DNA from: JAJPXC01 sp964520525 | Lineage (GTDB): Bacteria; Bacteroidota; Bacteroidia; Bacteroidales; Muribaculaceae | DNA: 64,000 nt | Assembly: GCA_964520525.1 (NCBI GenBank) | Contig: CAZFNR010000005.1 | Span: forward strand, 1-64,000 | Direction: 5' to 3' | Shown here: piece by piece, positions 1 through 8,023 of the stretch | Numbering within the stretch: the first letter of the stretch is position 1 | Layout of the letters: each line of letters opens with the position of its first letter | Position numbers and translations under genes: made by a program | The notes under the pieces: model-generated | The model's database searches: none | Seen by the model: only the letters and a program-made list of their open reading frames with translations | What the model was told of the DNA's origin: nothing

Positions 1-1424
1 ATGACTATCGCGTCAGTGTTTCTCACCCCCGAGCGACGCAAATCCAACTTCTCGGTGCGGAACGGGACATGGCAGTACTTAGTGATATACTCCGGGTCGA
101 TAATCATGCCATCGTAGGCATGGCCGCATTCATCAAACACTTCGCTCGCCAACACATAGAGCGTGCCGAACTTGGTGCCTATCTCTGTGAAATCGATTCC
201 CCATTTTGTCACGCGGTCGTTGGCGGTGGCGATGCGGGTCAAATCCATGCGGTTGAGAGCGTCAATGAGCATTGTGCCTCCAATCAGCAGCTTGCGAGTC
301 GAACCGGCGTTTTGTGTGAACGCCTCGCGGGTAAGCTCTACAAGTTTGTCCTTGCTGATTGTGCCCTTGGTGTAGGTGACTTGACGGTCGGTCTGGTCCC
401 AGATGCCCCCGGTGAGCAACACCTCGTTGCGCTTCTCGGTGTCATAGACGCGCGATTTGACTCCAAACAGGAAATTCTTCTCCATCCCAAGACGCATATC
501 AATGATGGCGACCTCCTCCTGGTCAGAAAAATCCCAGCCCACCTCTTTGTTGGCGATTTTCTGGAACGTCGATTGCTCAACCTGCGCCTTGAATATCTGG
601 CAATAGTTTTGAGCTTTCTTAGGCAACGCCTCAAATTGTGCCGTCTGCACGTCAAGCTCGGCGGCGGCGCGGCCCATCCTGATTAGTTTGGTACCCTTGG
701 CCAAGTCAGGCATATTGCGCTTGCCGCTTTTGTCATAGCAGTTCGCCGGCAGAACATATAGCGTGCCGTTAGCGGTGCGCTGCACCACATAGAGCACAAG
801 CGAGCCTGACGGATTCCCCGCGGTATCGGTGCCTTTTACGTCGGGGACGAGTATGGTTTCCGACGGCTCGAAAATCTGGGGGTCGGTGACCTGCAGCTCA
901 ACCGGAGAGTCGCCCGACGAGCCGTCTCCCTCGTAAGCCGCCGACACAGTGCTGACAGTAGGTTTCGTGTCAACCGAGTAGTAATCGACAACCATGCTGC
1001 CGCAGGCGCGTGAGCCGCCCCAGCGCGAAATCTGGTCGATGGGGGTCGACATAGGGCGTATCTTCACTATGCGGTCGTCGATTTCATTGCGCAGCAGGCC
1101 CGGCGACGCCTCCTCGCTCAGCGATGTGGTCAGTGGCCCGTCGGCGACATGCTTCCCTCCCGCGGTCCCGGCGATGACCACTCCGCTGGCGGCCATCATA
1201 TCCCCGTCGCCGCCGAGTGCCATCCACAACGCCACTGCCGACAGCGCCACCAGCAGCGTCACAATCCCGTTATCGCTTTTAACCCACTCCAGTAACTGCA
1301 TAATCATATCCCCCAATCGCTTCGTGTTGAGGTCTCTGTTGCCTCTCTTTCCCATCTGTTCATTCCTCTTTTTTAAGTTGCTAACCGTTTTTATCGCTTT
1401 TGCGACACCTTTTAATATTCCCAT
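1..1424 (-). CDS. Phage major capsid protein (Bacteroidales prophage / DUF5309-like), partial
   Basis: The reading frame is open from an ATG at 1424 to the left edge (474 codons seen, no stop). The protein resembles major capsid proteins of Bacteroidales prophages: it has 'EEASPGLLRNEIDDRIVKI', 'MSTPIDQISRWGG', 'SMVVDYYSVDTKP', 'LDVQTAQFEALPKKAQ', 'CQIFKAQVEQSTFQ', 'EVGWDFSDQEE', 'RLGMEKNFLFGVK', 'KLLIGGTMLIDAL' and 'CGHAYDGMIIDPEYITKY', in that order. Assignment to DUF5309 is from memory of the family. The conserved part begins about 75 residues after the first ATG. Before it lies a basic stretch (MGILKGVAKAIKTV), then a hydrophobic segment (VTLLVALSAVALWMA). An alternative ATG is at 1355, also upstream of the hydrophobic segment. 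The gene follows the acidic protein at 1470-1880 by 45 bases and probably shares its promoter. Confidence 0.85.
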   Translation of the reverse strand, partial: MGILKGVAKAIKTVSNLKKRNEQMGKRGNRDLNTKRLGDMIMQLLEWVKSDNGIVTLLVALSAVALWMALGGDGDMMAASGVVIAGTAGGKHVADGPLTTSLSEEASPGLLRNEIDDRIVKIRPMSTPIDQISRWGGSRACGSMVVDYYSVDTKPTVSTVSAAYEGDGSSGDSPVELQVTDPQIFEPSETILVPDVKGTDTAGNPSGSLVLYVVQRTANGTLYVLPANCYDKSGKRNMPDLAKGTKLIRMGRAAAELDVQTAQFEALPKKAQNYCQIFKAQVEQSTFQKIANKEVGWDFSDQEEVAIIDMRLGMEKNFLFGVKSRVYDTEKRNEVLLTGGIWDQTDRQVTYTKGTISKDKLVELTREAFTQNAGSTRKLLIGGTMLIDALNRMDLTRIATANDRVTKWGIDFTEIGTKFGTLYVLASEVFDECGHAYDGMIIDPEYITKYCHVPFRTEKLDLRRSGVRNTDAIV

Positions 1425-1469
1425 AAATTTATTGATTGGTTAAAAATTGATTAGTTATACACTGCTATT

Positions 1470-1880
1470 TCAATCCCAAATGCTTCGGCGCGGGCGGTTC
1501 AGTATTGTAGGGCTGCTTGTGCGTTCCTCCCACACTCCCGGTTCGGCCATCAGAGCCTCAATGCGCTCATTACGTCCCCTAAGATAACCGCGACGCTCAG
1601 CCGCAGCAACCAGTGCTTCAATATCCTGGCCATCTCCCGGCTCATCGCCACTTTTGCCGCCGCGCGCCACATCCTGCTGTTCCGGCTGATTTCCATCGTC
1701 GCCCGGCCCCATAGTGTCGCAGGGCGCGGTTCCCCGCTCTGTCGCCGTTGCTGCGCCGTCGCCGGCCGCGGCTTCCTCGTCAGTGACGGCCGCGGCTTCC
1801 TCGAGCGCCTGTGCCGGGGCGGCCTGACACTCCGCGGCCTCCTTGATTTTGACATCATCATCCATAGACTTAAAAAACAT
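1470..1880 (-). CDS. Small acidic phage protein before the capsid gene (possible scaffold)
   Basis: A protein of 136 residues, very rich in Ala, Glu, Asp and Gly, with low-complexity sequence from about 10 to 85. It ends in a more ordered stretch, 'AERRGYLRGRNERIEALM'. I do not recognise a defined domain. Its position directly upstream of the major capsid gene, its small size and its acidity fit a scaffolding or head-assembly protein, but that is inference from gene order in tailed phages. The start may be the ATG at 1880 or the one at 1865 (MDDDVK); the promoter box at 1901-1908 puts the transcript start only about 15 bases before the first. It is the first gene of the capsid operon in this window. 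Confidence 0.6.
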   Translation of the reverse strand: MFFKSMDDDVKIKEAAECQAAPAQALEEAAAVTDEEAAAGDGAATATERGTAPCDTMGPGDDGNQPEQQDVARGGKSGDEPGDGQDIEALVAAAERRGYLRGRNERIEALMAEPGVWEERTSSPTILNRPRRSIWD

Positions 1881-1900
1881 TTTAGTTAGTGATTACACCG

Positions 1901-1947
1901 CAAAATTATCCCCCTCAATCCCCATCCTCCCTGCGTTTTTCGCCCAA
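1901..1947 (-). promoter_or_regulatory. Promoter A of the phage capsid operon, with upstream element
   Basis: Read on the minus strand: TTGGGCGAAAAACGCAGGG (plus coordinates 1929-1947), 20 bases, then TAATTTTG (1901-1908). The last matches the Bacteroidetes -7 box TAnnTTTG. No TTTG -33 box lies at normal spacing; the 19-bp element occupies that place and probably binds an activator. The same arrangement with 18/19 identity occurs before the portal operon at 8614-8660. Confidence 0.7.
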
Positions 1948-2040
1948 AACGGCTATAATTGAGATGCAATCATGAAATATATCCCTGAAAACACGCCTTT
2001 TTTTTGATGGCGCTACCATCATATCCTGCCGGTTATACAC

Positions 2041-2072
2041 TAAAATAACCCCGCCGAATTAATTCAGCGGGG
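2041..2072 (-). terminator. Intrinsic terminator after the gtrA-like gene
   Basis: CCCCGC at 2049-2054 pairs with GCGGGG at 2067-2072, and the interior GAATTAATTC is itself palindromic. On the minus strand the stem is followed by TTATTTTA. It lies about 40 bases after the stop of the GtrA-family gene, and separates that host gene from the phage capsid operon. Confidence 0.7.
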
Positions 2073-2110
2073 CAAGTTCATCTTCGGTTGTCTCGATGAT
2101 AGAGACGGTG

Positions 2111-2551
2111 CTATTTGAATGTCACCATGCGGTTATAGATGAAATTGGCGGCGGTATAACCGACGTTGCCCGCCAACGTGGCGACAGCGTAGCCGCTGAA
2201 TGCCATCCCCTGGATTTCCCACTGCATCACTCCCAAGGGGGTGCGGTAGGTCAGTACCCACACAATGACAAACTGCAGCGCGTAGCACAACCCGAAACCC
2301 GCCATGAATTTCACCGCCTCGCGTTTGAAATCTTTCTGCGAGCGGAAAACCCACGTCTTGTTCCATATAAACGAGTTGATTAGTCCGCAGCCATAACCGA
2401 TGGCGTTGGCGCCCATAGGCTTTATGCCAAAAAACGACTTGGTCACATAGATTACGATAAGCGTCACCAATGTGTTCATAACGCCGACAAGAGCATATTT
2501 TATAAACTGAATCACAGTTTTCTGCCCGTTGTTTGTCATGGTATTTTCCAT
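2111..2551 (-). CDS. GtrA-family membrane protein
   Basis: 146 residues with four predicted membrane helices, roughly 15-35, 43-62, 80-100 and 112-135, the GtrA/DPMS-associated (PF04138) layout. Family features are visible: 'FIKYALVGVMNTLV' at the first helix, 'NSFIWNKTWVF' after the second, and the C-terminal 'NFIYNRMVTFK'. Members help move or modify lipid-linked sugars for cell-surface polysaccharide; the substrate here is unknown. Either ATG (MENTM or MTNNG, four codons on) could be used. It follows the TRIC-type gene by 37 bases on the same strand and is followed by a terminator. Confidence 0.85.
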   Translation of the reverse strand: MENTMTNNGQKTVIQFIKYALVGVMNTLVTLIVIYVTKSFFGIKPMGANAIGYGCGLINSFIWNKTWVFRSQKDFKREAVKFMAGFGLCYALQFVIVWVLTYRTPLGVMQWEIQGMAFSGYAVATLAGNVGYTAANFIYNRMVTFK

Positions 2552-2588
2552 CTCTATCTCAGTTATGGTTTATATTCCGATTGGTTAT

Positions 2589-3197
2589 TCAGCCTTTGAG
2601 CACCGGCAGCGACCATCGGTAGTGTACCGCCAAAAGACGCAACACTATGACCGTCAGGCCACACGCCGCTTGCTGTAGTATGTCGCTACCGCCGCCCATA
2701 GCTATCAGCCAGTAGACGACACCGCCCGCTATGCACGCCGTGGCATAGACCTCTTTGCGGAAAAACAGCGGTTCCTCGTTGATAAGTATATCGCGCACCA
2801 CGCCCCCAAACGCGCCCGTAATCATTCCCATCACTATCGCTACCCACATCGGATAGCCGGTGGCAAGGCTTTTCTGTATGCCGATTACCACAAACAAAGC
2901 CAACCCGATAGTGTCGAATATCAGCAGCATACGATCGTGGCGGACAAGCAGATGCCTGAACAATACGACAATCACCAGTGCCGCGCCGGTCACCGCCAAG
3001 TACCACCACGTCTGCATCCAAAACACCGGTATATCAAGCAGCACATCGCGCAGCGTGCCTCCGCCGATAGCTGTCACGAGACCGACAGTGTAGGCCCCGA
3101 ACCAATCGAAGCGTTTCACCGACGCGAGCCTGATGCCGCTGATGGCGAACGCTATGGTCCCGATTACCTCTATCAAAAACAGAAATGTGGATTCCAT
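2589..3197 (-). CDS. Trimeric intracellular cation (TRIC) channel family protein (UPF0126)
   Basis: 202 residues, about seven hydrophobic helices arranged as an inverted or tandem repeat. Each half carries the family signature: GGGTLRD at 45-51 and GGVVRD at 131-136, as in PF03458 (YadS/YeiH-like, later shown to include prokaryotic TRIC channels). It is expected to conduct monovalent cations across the inner membrane; the physiological role in bacteria is unclear. It lies 13 bases after nth on the same strand, so it is probably co-transcribed with pheS-nth. Confidence 0.85.
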   Translation of the reverse strand: MESTFLFLIEVIGTIAFAISGIRLASVKRFDWFGAYTVGLVTAIGGGTLRDVLLDIPVFWMQTWWYLAVTGAALVIVVLFRHLLVRHDRMLLIFDTIGLALFVVIGIQKSLATGYPMWVAIVMGMITGAFGGVVRDILINEEPLFFRKEVYATACIAGGVVYWLIAMGGGSDILQQAACGLTVIVLRLLAVHYRWSLPVLKG

Positions 3198-3210
3198 CGC
3201 GGTTGTGATC

Positions 3211-3876
3211 CTAGCGTTTCGGCTTATTGGTGACTTTACCCCCGGTCTGGTAGTAGCGGCACGCGTCGGTTAGCCCGCAGTTGAGGCAGTCGGGGCGCCG
3301 AGCCTTGCAGACATATCGTCCGTGCAAAATCAGCCAATGGTGGGCTTTGGGTATTATTTCGGCGGGAATATGCCTCATCAACGCTTTCTCCGTCGCTAAC
3401 GGAGTCGTGCAGCCTGTGGTCAATCCTATGCGGTCAGAAACCCTGAAAACATGGGTGTCGACCGCCATCGCTGCCTTGTCAAACACCACCGACAGCATCA
3501 CGTTGGCTGTCTTGCGACCTACACCCGGAATCTTCACGAGCTGCTCAAGGTCTCCGGGGACTTCTCCTCCGAACTCATCGACAACCATCCGTGCCGCGCC
3601 GACGAGGCTGCGGGCCTTGTTGTTGGGGTAGCTGCACGATTTGATATACTCGAAAATCTCATCCTGTGTGGCTGCAGCCATATCTGCCGCCGTGGGGTAG
3701 ACTTCAAACAGCGCAGGCGTTATCATGTTGACGCGCTTGTCGGTGCACTGGGCCGATAAGATGACGGCCACAAGCAGCTGAAAGGGCGACTCATAGTGCA
3801 ATTCAGTCTGAGGTAGGGGATTGCTCGACTCAAACCACTTTATGCACCGTGCGTAACGCTCTTTTACTGTCATCAT
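3211..3876 (-). CDS. nth: Endonuclease III (DNA glycosylase/AP lyase)
   Basis: 221 residues, normal length. It removes oxidised pyrimidines and cleaves at abasic sites in base-excision repair. The helix-hairpin-helix 'KIPGVGRKTANVM' holds the catalytic Lys122, and Asp140 ('MAVDTHVFRV') is the second catalytic residue. The C-terminal iron-sulfur motif C190-X6-C197-X2-C200-X5-C206 is intact. Two ATGs stand in tandem at the start (MMTVKERY). The gene follows pheS by 37 bases. Confidence 0.95.
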   Translation of the reverse strand: MMTVKERYARCIKWFESSNPLPQTELHYESPFQLLVAVILSAQCTDKRVNMITPALFEVYPTAADMAAATQDEIFEYIKSCSYPNNKARSLVGAARMVVDEFGGEVPGDLEQLVKIPGVGRKTANVMLSVVFDKAAMAVDTHVFRVSDRIGLTTGCTTPLATEKALMRHIPAEIIPKAHHWLILHGRYVCKARRPDCLNCGLTDACRYYQTGGKVTNKPKR

Positions 3877-3913
3877 TCACGCCGTTTTCCCTGATGATTC
3901 TTCCCTATTCGCG

Positions 3914-4933
3914 TCAATGTGCCGACTGGAACTCCTCAAGGAATCGCTGGTCGTTTTCCGAGAACATTCTCAAGTCTTTAACCTGATATTTCAGATTGGT
4001 GATGCGCTCCACTCCCATGCCGAGGGCGAATCCGCTGTAGACATTCGGGTCGATGCCGCAGGCCTCAAGCACATTGGGGTCTACCATGCCGCAGCCGAGA
4101 ATCTCGACCCAACCGGTCCCTTTGCAGAACGAACACCCTTTCCCGCCGCACAGATTGCACGATATGTCCATCTCGGCCGACGGCTCGGTAAAGGGGAAAT
4201 AGCTGGGACGAAGGCGTATCTGGGTCTCGGGGCCGAACATCTCCTGAGCGAAGTAGAGCAACGTCTGTTTCAAATCGGCGAACGAGACATTTTTGTCGAC
4301 ATACAAAGCCTCTACCTGATGGAAGAAACAGTGGGCGCGAGCCGATATTGCCTCGTTGCGATACACGCGGCCGGGGCATATGATGCGGATTGGCGGTTGC
4401 TGTCGCTCCATCACGCGGCTCTGAACCGACGAGGTGTGGGTGCGCAGAAGCACGTCAGGCTCGCGGTTGATGAAGAAAGTGTCCTGCATATCGCGCGCGG
4501 GATGGTCGGGAGCGAAATTGAGCGACGAGAAGACGTGCCAGTCATCCTCTATCTCCGGACCCTCGGCGATGGTGAATCCGAGACGGCGGAATATGGCGAT
4601 AATCTCCTCCCTCACTATCGAGAGCGGGTGACGTGTGCCGAGCGCTATGGGCGATGCGGTGCGTGTCAGGTCAAGCCCGTCGGTAGCGGCATCGGTCGTC
4701 TCGGTTGACTCCCTGAGAGAGTTGATTTTCTCCGTGGCCATTGTCTTTAGCTCGTTAAGTGCTTGGCCTATCGCTTTTTTATCCTGTGGCGCAACTTCCC
4801 GGAAGTCGTTGAAAAGCAGCGAGACTGACCCCTTTTTGCTCAGATACTTTATGCGCAATGCCTCCACGGCGGCGGAGTCGCTTGCCGTCAACGCGGCGAT
4901 TTCTTCCTTGAGTCGATTGATTTTATCTAACAT
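3914..4933 (-). CDS. pheS: Phenylalanyl-tRNA synthetase alpha subunit
   Basis: 339 residues, typical of the bacterial alpha chain. It charges tRNA-Phe as an alpha2-beta2 enzyme with PheT. The N-terminal coiled coil (about 1-90) is followed by the class II core: 'GTRHPLSIV', 'LNFAPDHPARDMQDTFF', 'RTHTSSVQ' (motif 2 region), 'GRVYRNEAISA', 'FHQVEALYVD' and 'GFALGMGVERI' (motif 3). pheT is not adjacent, as usual in Bacteroidales. It has its own promoter at 4994-5023, so it starts a host transcription unit directly after a phage-type block. Confidence 0.96.
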   Translation of the reverse strand: MLDKINRLKEEIAALTASDSAAVEALRIKYLSKKGSVSLLFNDFREVAPQDKKAIGQALNELKTMATEKINSLRESTETTDAATDGLDLTRTASPIALGTRHPLSIVREEIIAIFRRLGFTIAEGPEIEDDWHVFSSLNFAPDHPARDMQDTFFINREPDVLLRTHTSSVQSRVMERQQPPIRIICPGRVYRNEAISARAHCFFHQVEALYVDKNVSFADLKQTLLYFAQEMFGPETQIRLRPSYFPFTEPSAEMDISCNLCGGKGCSFCKGTGWVEILGCGMVDPNVLEACGIDPNVYSGFALGMGVERITNLKYQVKDLRMFSENDQRFLEEFQSAH

Positions 4934-4993
4934 TGTTGTGATATATTGGTCTTAGTCGTATGCTGCGGTAACTCTCTGAAAACTACCGCTCCG

Positions 4994-5023
4994 CAAAATT
5001 ACAAAAAATCCCTCATTCCCAAA
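4994..5023 (-). promoter_or_regulatory. pheS promoter
   Basis: On the minus strand: TTTG (plus 5020-5023), 18 bases, TAATTTTG (4994-5001), a near-consensus Bacteroidetes housekeeping promoter. The expected transcript start is near 4988, about 55 bases before the ATG. It lacks the ACGCA element found at the phage-type promoters, which makes it a useful contrast. Confidence 0.7.
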
Positions 5024-5109
5024 AACATTATTCCACATCCACCCCATTGCGAACGATTTAATCATCCGCACCCCTATTATACCCTCTCGTCAGGCTTGGC
5101 TATCTGCGG

Positions 5110-5613
5110 TCAGTCGCCCCATTCGAGTTCTGCCTCAGCCGCAAGCTCAGTGTCTGCCTCAGGGAAACTGTACGGACTTGGCGCGCTGTTCTGAGTCTCA
5201 AACGCCTGCAATGTCGCTATCAGACGCTCAAGCGTCACTTCCCGCCGGGTTTTGGCAAGCTCACATTCCCATATCGTGATGACGTTCCACCCCATTTGTC
5301 GCAACCTCGCCGCGACATCCCGGTCTCGCTCGCGGTTCCGCTCTATCTTTTTCTGCCAGAAGTCGCGGTTGGTCTTGGGAAAACGACGGTGGCACTCATG
5401 GCCGTGCCAAAAACACCCGTTGATGAATATCGCGGTCCGCAACCGCGTCAACACTATGTCGGGCCGTCCCGGAAGCTCCTTCTTGTATAGACGATAGCGG
5501 TACCCGTGTTGCCACAGATACCGCCTCACAGTCACTTCGGGGCGGGTGTCGCGCGACTTTATGCTGCTCATGCAATAGTGCCGCTGTTCGGGTGTCATCA
5601 CGTCGGTCATCAT
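5110..5613 (-). CDS. vsr: Very short patch repair endonuclease (Vsr-type)
   Basis: About 167 residues from the ATG at 5613 (MMTDVMTPEQ); an open frame extends upstream to 5802, but that part overlaps another gene and reads as its shadow. Vsr nicks at T:G mismatches left by deamination of 5-methylcytosine. Family motifs are clear: 'MSSIKSRDTRPE', 'LPGRPDIVL' (metal-binding Asp), 'INGCFWHGHEC' (catalytic and zinc-site His/Cys) and 'WNVITIWECEL'. No cytosine methyltransferase gene is next to it, although such genes are the usual partner. It lies 46 bases after a phage-type gene in the same direction. Confidence 0.92.
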   Translation of the reverse strand: MMTDVMTPEQRHYCMSSIKSRDTRPEVTVRRYLWQHGYRYRLYKKELPGRPDIVLTRLRTAIFINGCFWHGHECHRRFPKTNRDFWQKKIERNRERDRDVAARLRQMGWNVITIWECELAKTRREVTLERLIATLQAFETQNSAPSPYSFPEADTELAAEAELEWGD

Positions 5614-5659
5614 TCTCTTAACGTCTCCACCCGCCACCTTGTTATCTCGGTCTTTAAAT

Positions 5660-6088
5660 TTAATACCAATTAGGCGCGATTCTCCCAATCGTCGCTCTCC
5701 CCGACAAAGCCGCCCGCACCGACTCGATTGACGCTTCGGCCTGCTCCCCGTAGTCGGCGGCGGACTCGCTGTCATAACCGATGTTTGCCATCTGAAGCAC
5801 ACGCAACGCGCATCCCTGTTCCATTGCCGTTATCACCCCCTTGCCATCATTGTCGAGTGCCACCGTCGCTATATCACCCGCCTCCGTCACGTTGGCGATT
5901 CCCCCGATTTTCAGCGCGGTTTCCGCTATTGCCGCTCTGATTAACGGCTCTAACGCTTCCCGCCGGTCGGCGGTGAGTAGCGGCACCTGCGACTGTCTTC
6001 CCTTGTTATAGTAGCTTCTAAGTGCTGATAGGGCAAAAACTTGTCGCTCTATCGCTGTGATTGATAAACTGATGGTCGTCATACTCAT
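5660..6088 (-). CDS. Hypothetical phage-type protein
   Basis: 142 residues, soluble, no recognised domain. It begins 'MSMTTISLSITAIERQVFAL' and contains Ala-rich helical stretches ('LIRAAIAETALKIGG'). Its start overlaps the stop of the preceding gene by four bases (ATGA at 6085-6088), so the two are translationally coupled and belong to the portal operon. A head-completion or virion-associated role is only inference from position between the portal and capsid-type genes. Confidence 0.65.
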   Translation of the reverse strand: MSMTTISLSITAIERQVFALSALRSYYNKGRQSQVPLLTADRREALEPLIRAAIAETALKIGGIANVTEAGDIATVALDNDGKGVITAMEQGCALRVLQMANIGYDSESAADYGEQAEASIESVRAALSGRATIGRIAPNWY

Positions 6089-6513
6089 TTTCTCGTTAGG
6101 TTTTCATCCTCGGTCGGTTGCCGGCGAGGGCGGCGGCGCAGCTGTTCATAGAGTTTCTTGCCGTAGCCGGGAGTGATGAAATAGCGCGATGCCCTTTCAT
6201 CGGCGAGAACGCGGTTCAGCGCGCCCGCCAATGTCGGCTCCTCGCCCGAAGTGATGATTCCGTTGACCTTACGCTCTATCTCATCCCACATCAGCCGTTT
6301 CTCATGTCGGCGCGGTCTCATCCCGTTGCGCACCCTGTAGAGCGTGGTCAGCGCGTAGTCATAGTCGAGGTAGTACCCCGGGGCGGAGCTCTTGACAGCG
6401 CGGGCAACTATTTCTCCCGCAGCCGGTATTTCCCCTCGGTCAAATGCCAATTGCGTCTGTCGTCGGCATTCGCGTTTGAAGTCTTGGTCTCTGATTTCCC
6501 TTAATTCTGCCAT
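6085..6513 (-). CDS. Hypothetical phage-type protein
   Basis: About 142 residues from the ATG at 6513 (MAELREIRDQDF); an in-frame ATG at 6564 adds 17 residues of low plausibility. Basic and helical, with 'YLDYDYALTTLYRVRNG' and an Arg-rich C-terminus ('LRRRPRRQPTED'). I do not recognise a family. It follows the portal gene and overlaps the next gene by four bases, so it is part of the same transcription unit. The basic tail could bind nucleic acid, but there is no direct evidence. Confidence 0.65.
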   Translation of the reverse strand: MAELREIRDQDFKRECRRQTQLAFDRGEIPAAGEIVARAVKSSAPGYYLDYDYALTTLYRVRNGMRPRRHEKRLMWDEIERKVNGIITSGEEPTLAGALNRVLADERASRYFITPGYGKKLYEQLRRRPRRQPTEDENLTRK

Positions 6514-6606
6514 AATAATATCATTTATAATGTCGTTTTGCCAATTATATTTGCAAATATACAACCATGCATGGGCTTTATCTTTGCCCGGCTCTCTGTT
6601 TGTTGG

Positions 6607-8013
6607 TTAATTGTTAATCTCAATGTTCTCCCTCATGATTCTGTCGCGCCATTCTATGAACCCTCCGAATGTATCCAACAAGTCGGCGAGTGCCACGGTA
6701 GCATTGTACACCTGATTCTCATACATCGTGTTCCCTTTGGCCCCCGATGTCCCGTGGCCGCTGAGTGCCTCGCTTACGCCTGAGACGTCGCGAAACAGTT
6801 TCATCTCCAAGTCAAGCAGGTCATAAGCCCCTATGTCACCGCTGTGGCTCACAAGCTGTTGCGGAGCGGGTTCTCCGTTTCTCGGGTCATAAGGGATGAT
6901 TCCGTCACACGCCGACCATTGCTTCCCGACATCCTCCCAACTCATGTTGCTTATCTTCTGTCGGTAAGGGAACAAGAGTACTCCCTTGGCCGAAGTGCTC
7001 ATCACATGGTCGATTAGTGTAATCAAGCGGTTCACATATTTCTGTTGGTCTATGATATCCTCCACAAACGAGTGTATCTCACCGTCGACAAGCGGGTATA
7101 ACTTCACTATGAATGGGTGTTGACCCGACGCAAGTCGCGAATGGCGTTCGTGCAGCAAGTCACCCCGAGGCGATATATAGCGGCAATGCCACTGGATATC
7201 GGTAGTCTTGCGCCATTTCAGTGGGGGGCGGCACGACGATTGCCGATGGCGGTTTTCCCGTTTAAGGCCGGCGGCGTCGTCAGGGGTGAGTCGGCTCATG
7301 CTCCCCGTCTCAGGGTCATGGCACTCAACAGTCTCGCAGCTTTCCAATGTCCACACCTCAATCACCCGGCAACGCCCTGACGGGGCGGTGAAAAAACCGT
7401 CGCTAACCCCCCCCGATTTCATGTCGCGGTAGATGCCCCTGAGCCGGTCGGCGGCGGCTGCGTCGCCGTGAGAAAATCTCATCACTACTTCGGCGAGGCT
7501 CATGTCGTGCAACATCCCGATTAACTCCGTGTCCCAGCCCCTGATGTCGGTGATGCTGTTGATAAAAAAGCGGCGAGGGCTGACGTTGTCAACCCACACC
7601 CCGCGACCCATCGGGCGGTGCTCCTCCACTACGCGCTGTATCGCGCATCCCGAAATCAGAAACTCCTCAAGCGTCCGGCAGTCAAGTTCGTTAAGCTGAT
7701 TCACACGGTAGGCTTTCCTCACCGCGCTGTCGTTGCTGGCTGCTTGCTGGGCGCGCCTATCCCTGTAACGCCCTATGACGCATTTAACCATCGGCCTAAT
7801 CAGATTGTTGGTCAGTGGTGTGCGGCCGCTGCGCGATGCAAGCTCCTCCTCGCTGATGGTGCGGCCGTCATTATCATAGATTGCGTCGGTCCACTGGCGG
7901 CCATAAGTGAAATTCTTGTAGCGTTCGCGGCGTTGACGCAAATCGGCGAGTTTAAGCCACGCCCGGTGGGCGGCTTCCAAGACCTCGCGTGTTCTCGTTA
8001 TCTCCATAGTCAT
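6607..8013 (-). CDS. Phage portal protein
   Basis: 468 residues, within the normal range of tailed-phage portals. In the family, twelve copies form the ring through which DNA enters and leaves the capsid. Portal-like features are the N-terminal 'YKNFTYGRQW', 'NNLIRPMVKCVIG' followed by a basic stretch, 'ILLFPYRQ'-type strands in the middle ('KGVLLFPYRQKISNMSW'), 'IDQQKYVNRLITLIDHVM' and the C-terminal clip/wing part 'VSGVSEALSGHG' with 'GNTMYENQV'. Identification is by overall pattern, not a single motif. It starts 10 bases after the putative connector. No terminase gene is found upstream, where one is usual: a secreted host protein lies there instead. Confidence 0.75.
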   Translation of the reverse strand: MTMEITRTREVLEAAHRAWLKLADLRQRRERYKNFTYGRQWTDAIYDNDGRTISEEELASRSGRTPLTNNLIRPMVKCVIGRYRDRRAQQAASNDSAVRKAYRVNQLNELDCRTLEEFLISGCAIQRVVEEHRPMGRGVWVDNVSPRRFFINSITDIRGWDTELIGMLHDMSLAEVVMRFSHGDAAAADRLRGIYRDMKSGGVSDGFFTAPSGRCRVIEVWTLESCETVECHDPETGSMSRLTPDDAAGLKRENRHRQSSCRPPLKWRKTTDIQWHCRYISPRGDLLHERHSRLASGQHPFIVKLYPLVDGEIHSFVEDIIDQQKYVNRLITLIDHVMSTSAKGVLLFPYRQKISNMSWEDVGKQWSACDGIIPYDPRNGEPAPQQLVSHSGDIGAYDLLDLEMKLFRDVSGVSEALSGHGTSGAKGNTMYENQVYNATVALADLLDTFGGFIEWRDRIMRENIEINN

Positions 8014-8023
8014 TTTTTTTGAT

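Noticed and set aside
69..686. Plus-strand frame of 205 codons at the left edge
   Set aside because: It is the complement of the capsid gene, which is open on the minus strand to the window edge and matches a known capsid pattern.
1985..2020. Hairpin TGATGG/CCATCA next to an A/T run as terminator
   Set aside because: The T-run precedes the stem on the plus strand and is an A-run after it on the minus strand, so it has the wrong geometry on both strands.
5614..5802. N-terminal extension of the Vsr frame
   Set aside because: It overlaps the preceding phage-type gene out of frame and is Arg/Ser-rich without family similarity; the ATG at 5613 is adjacent to the conserved start.
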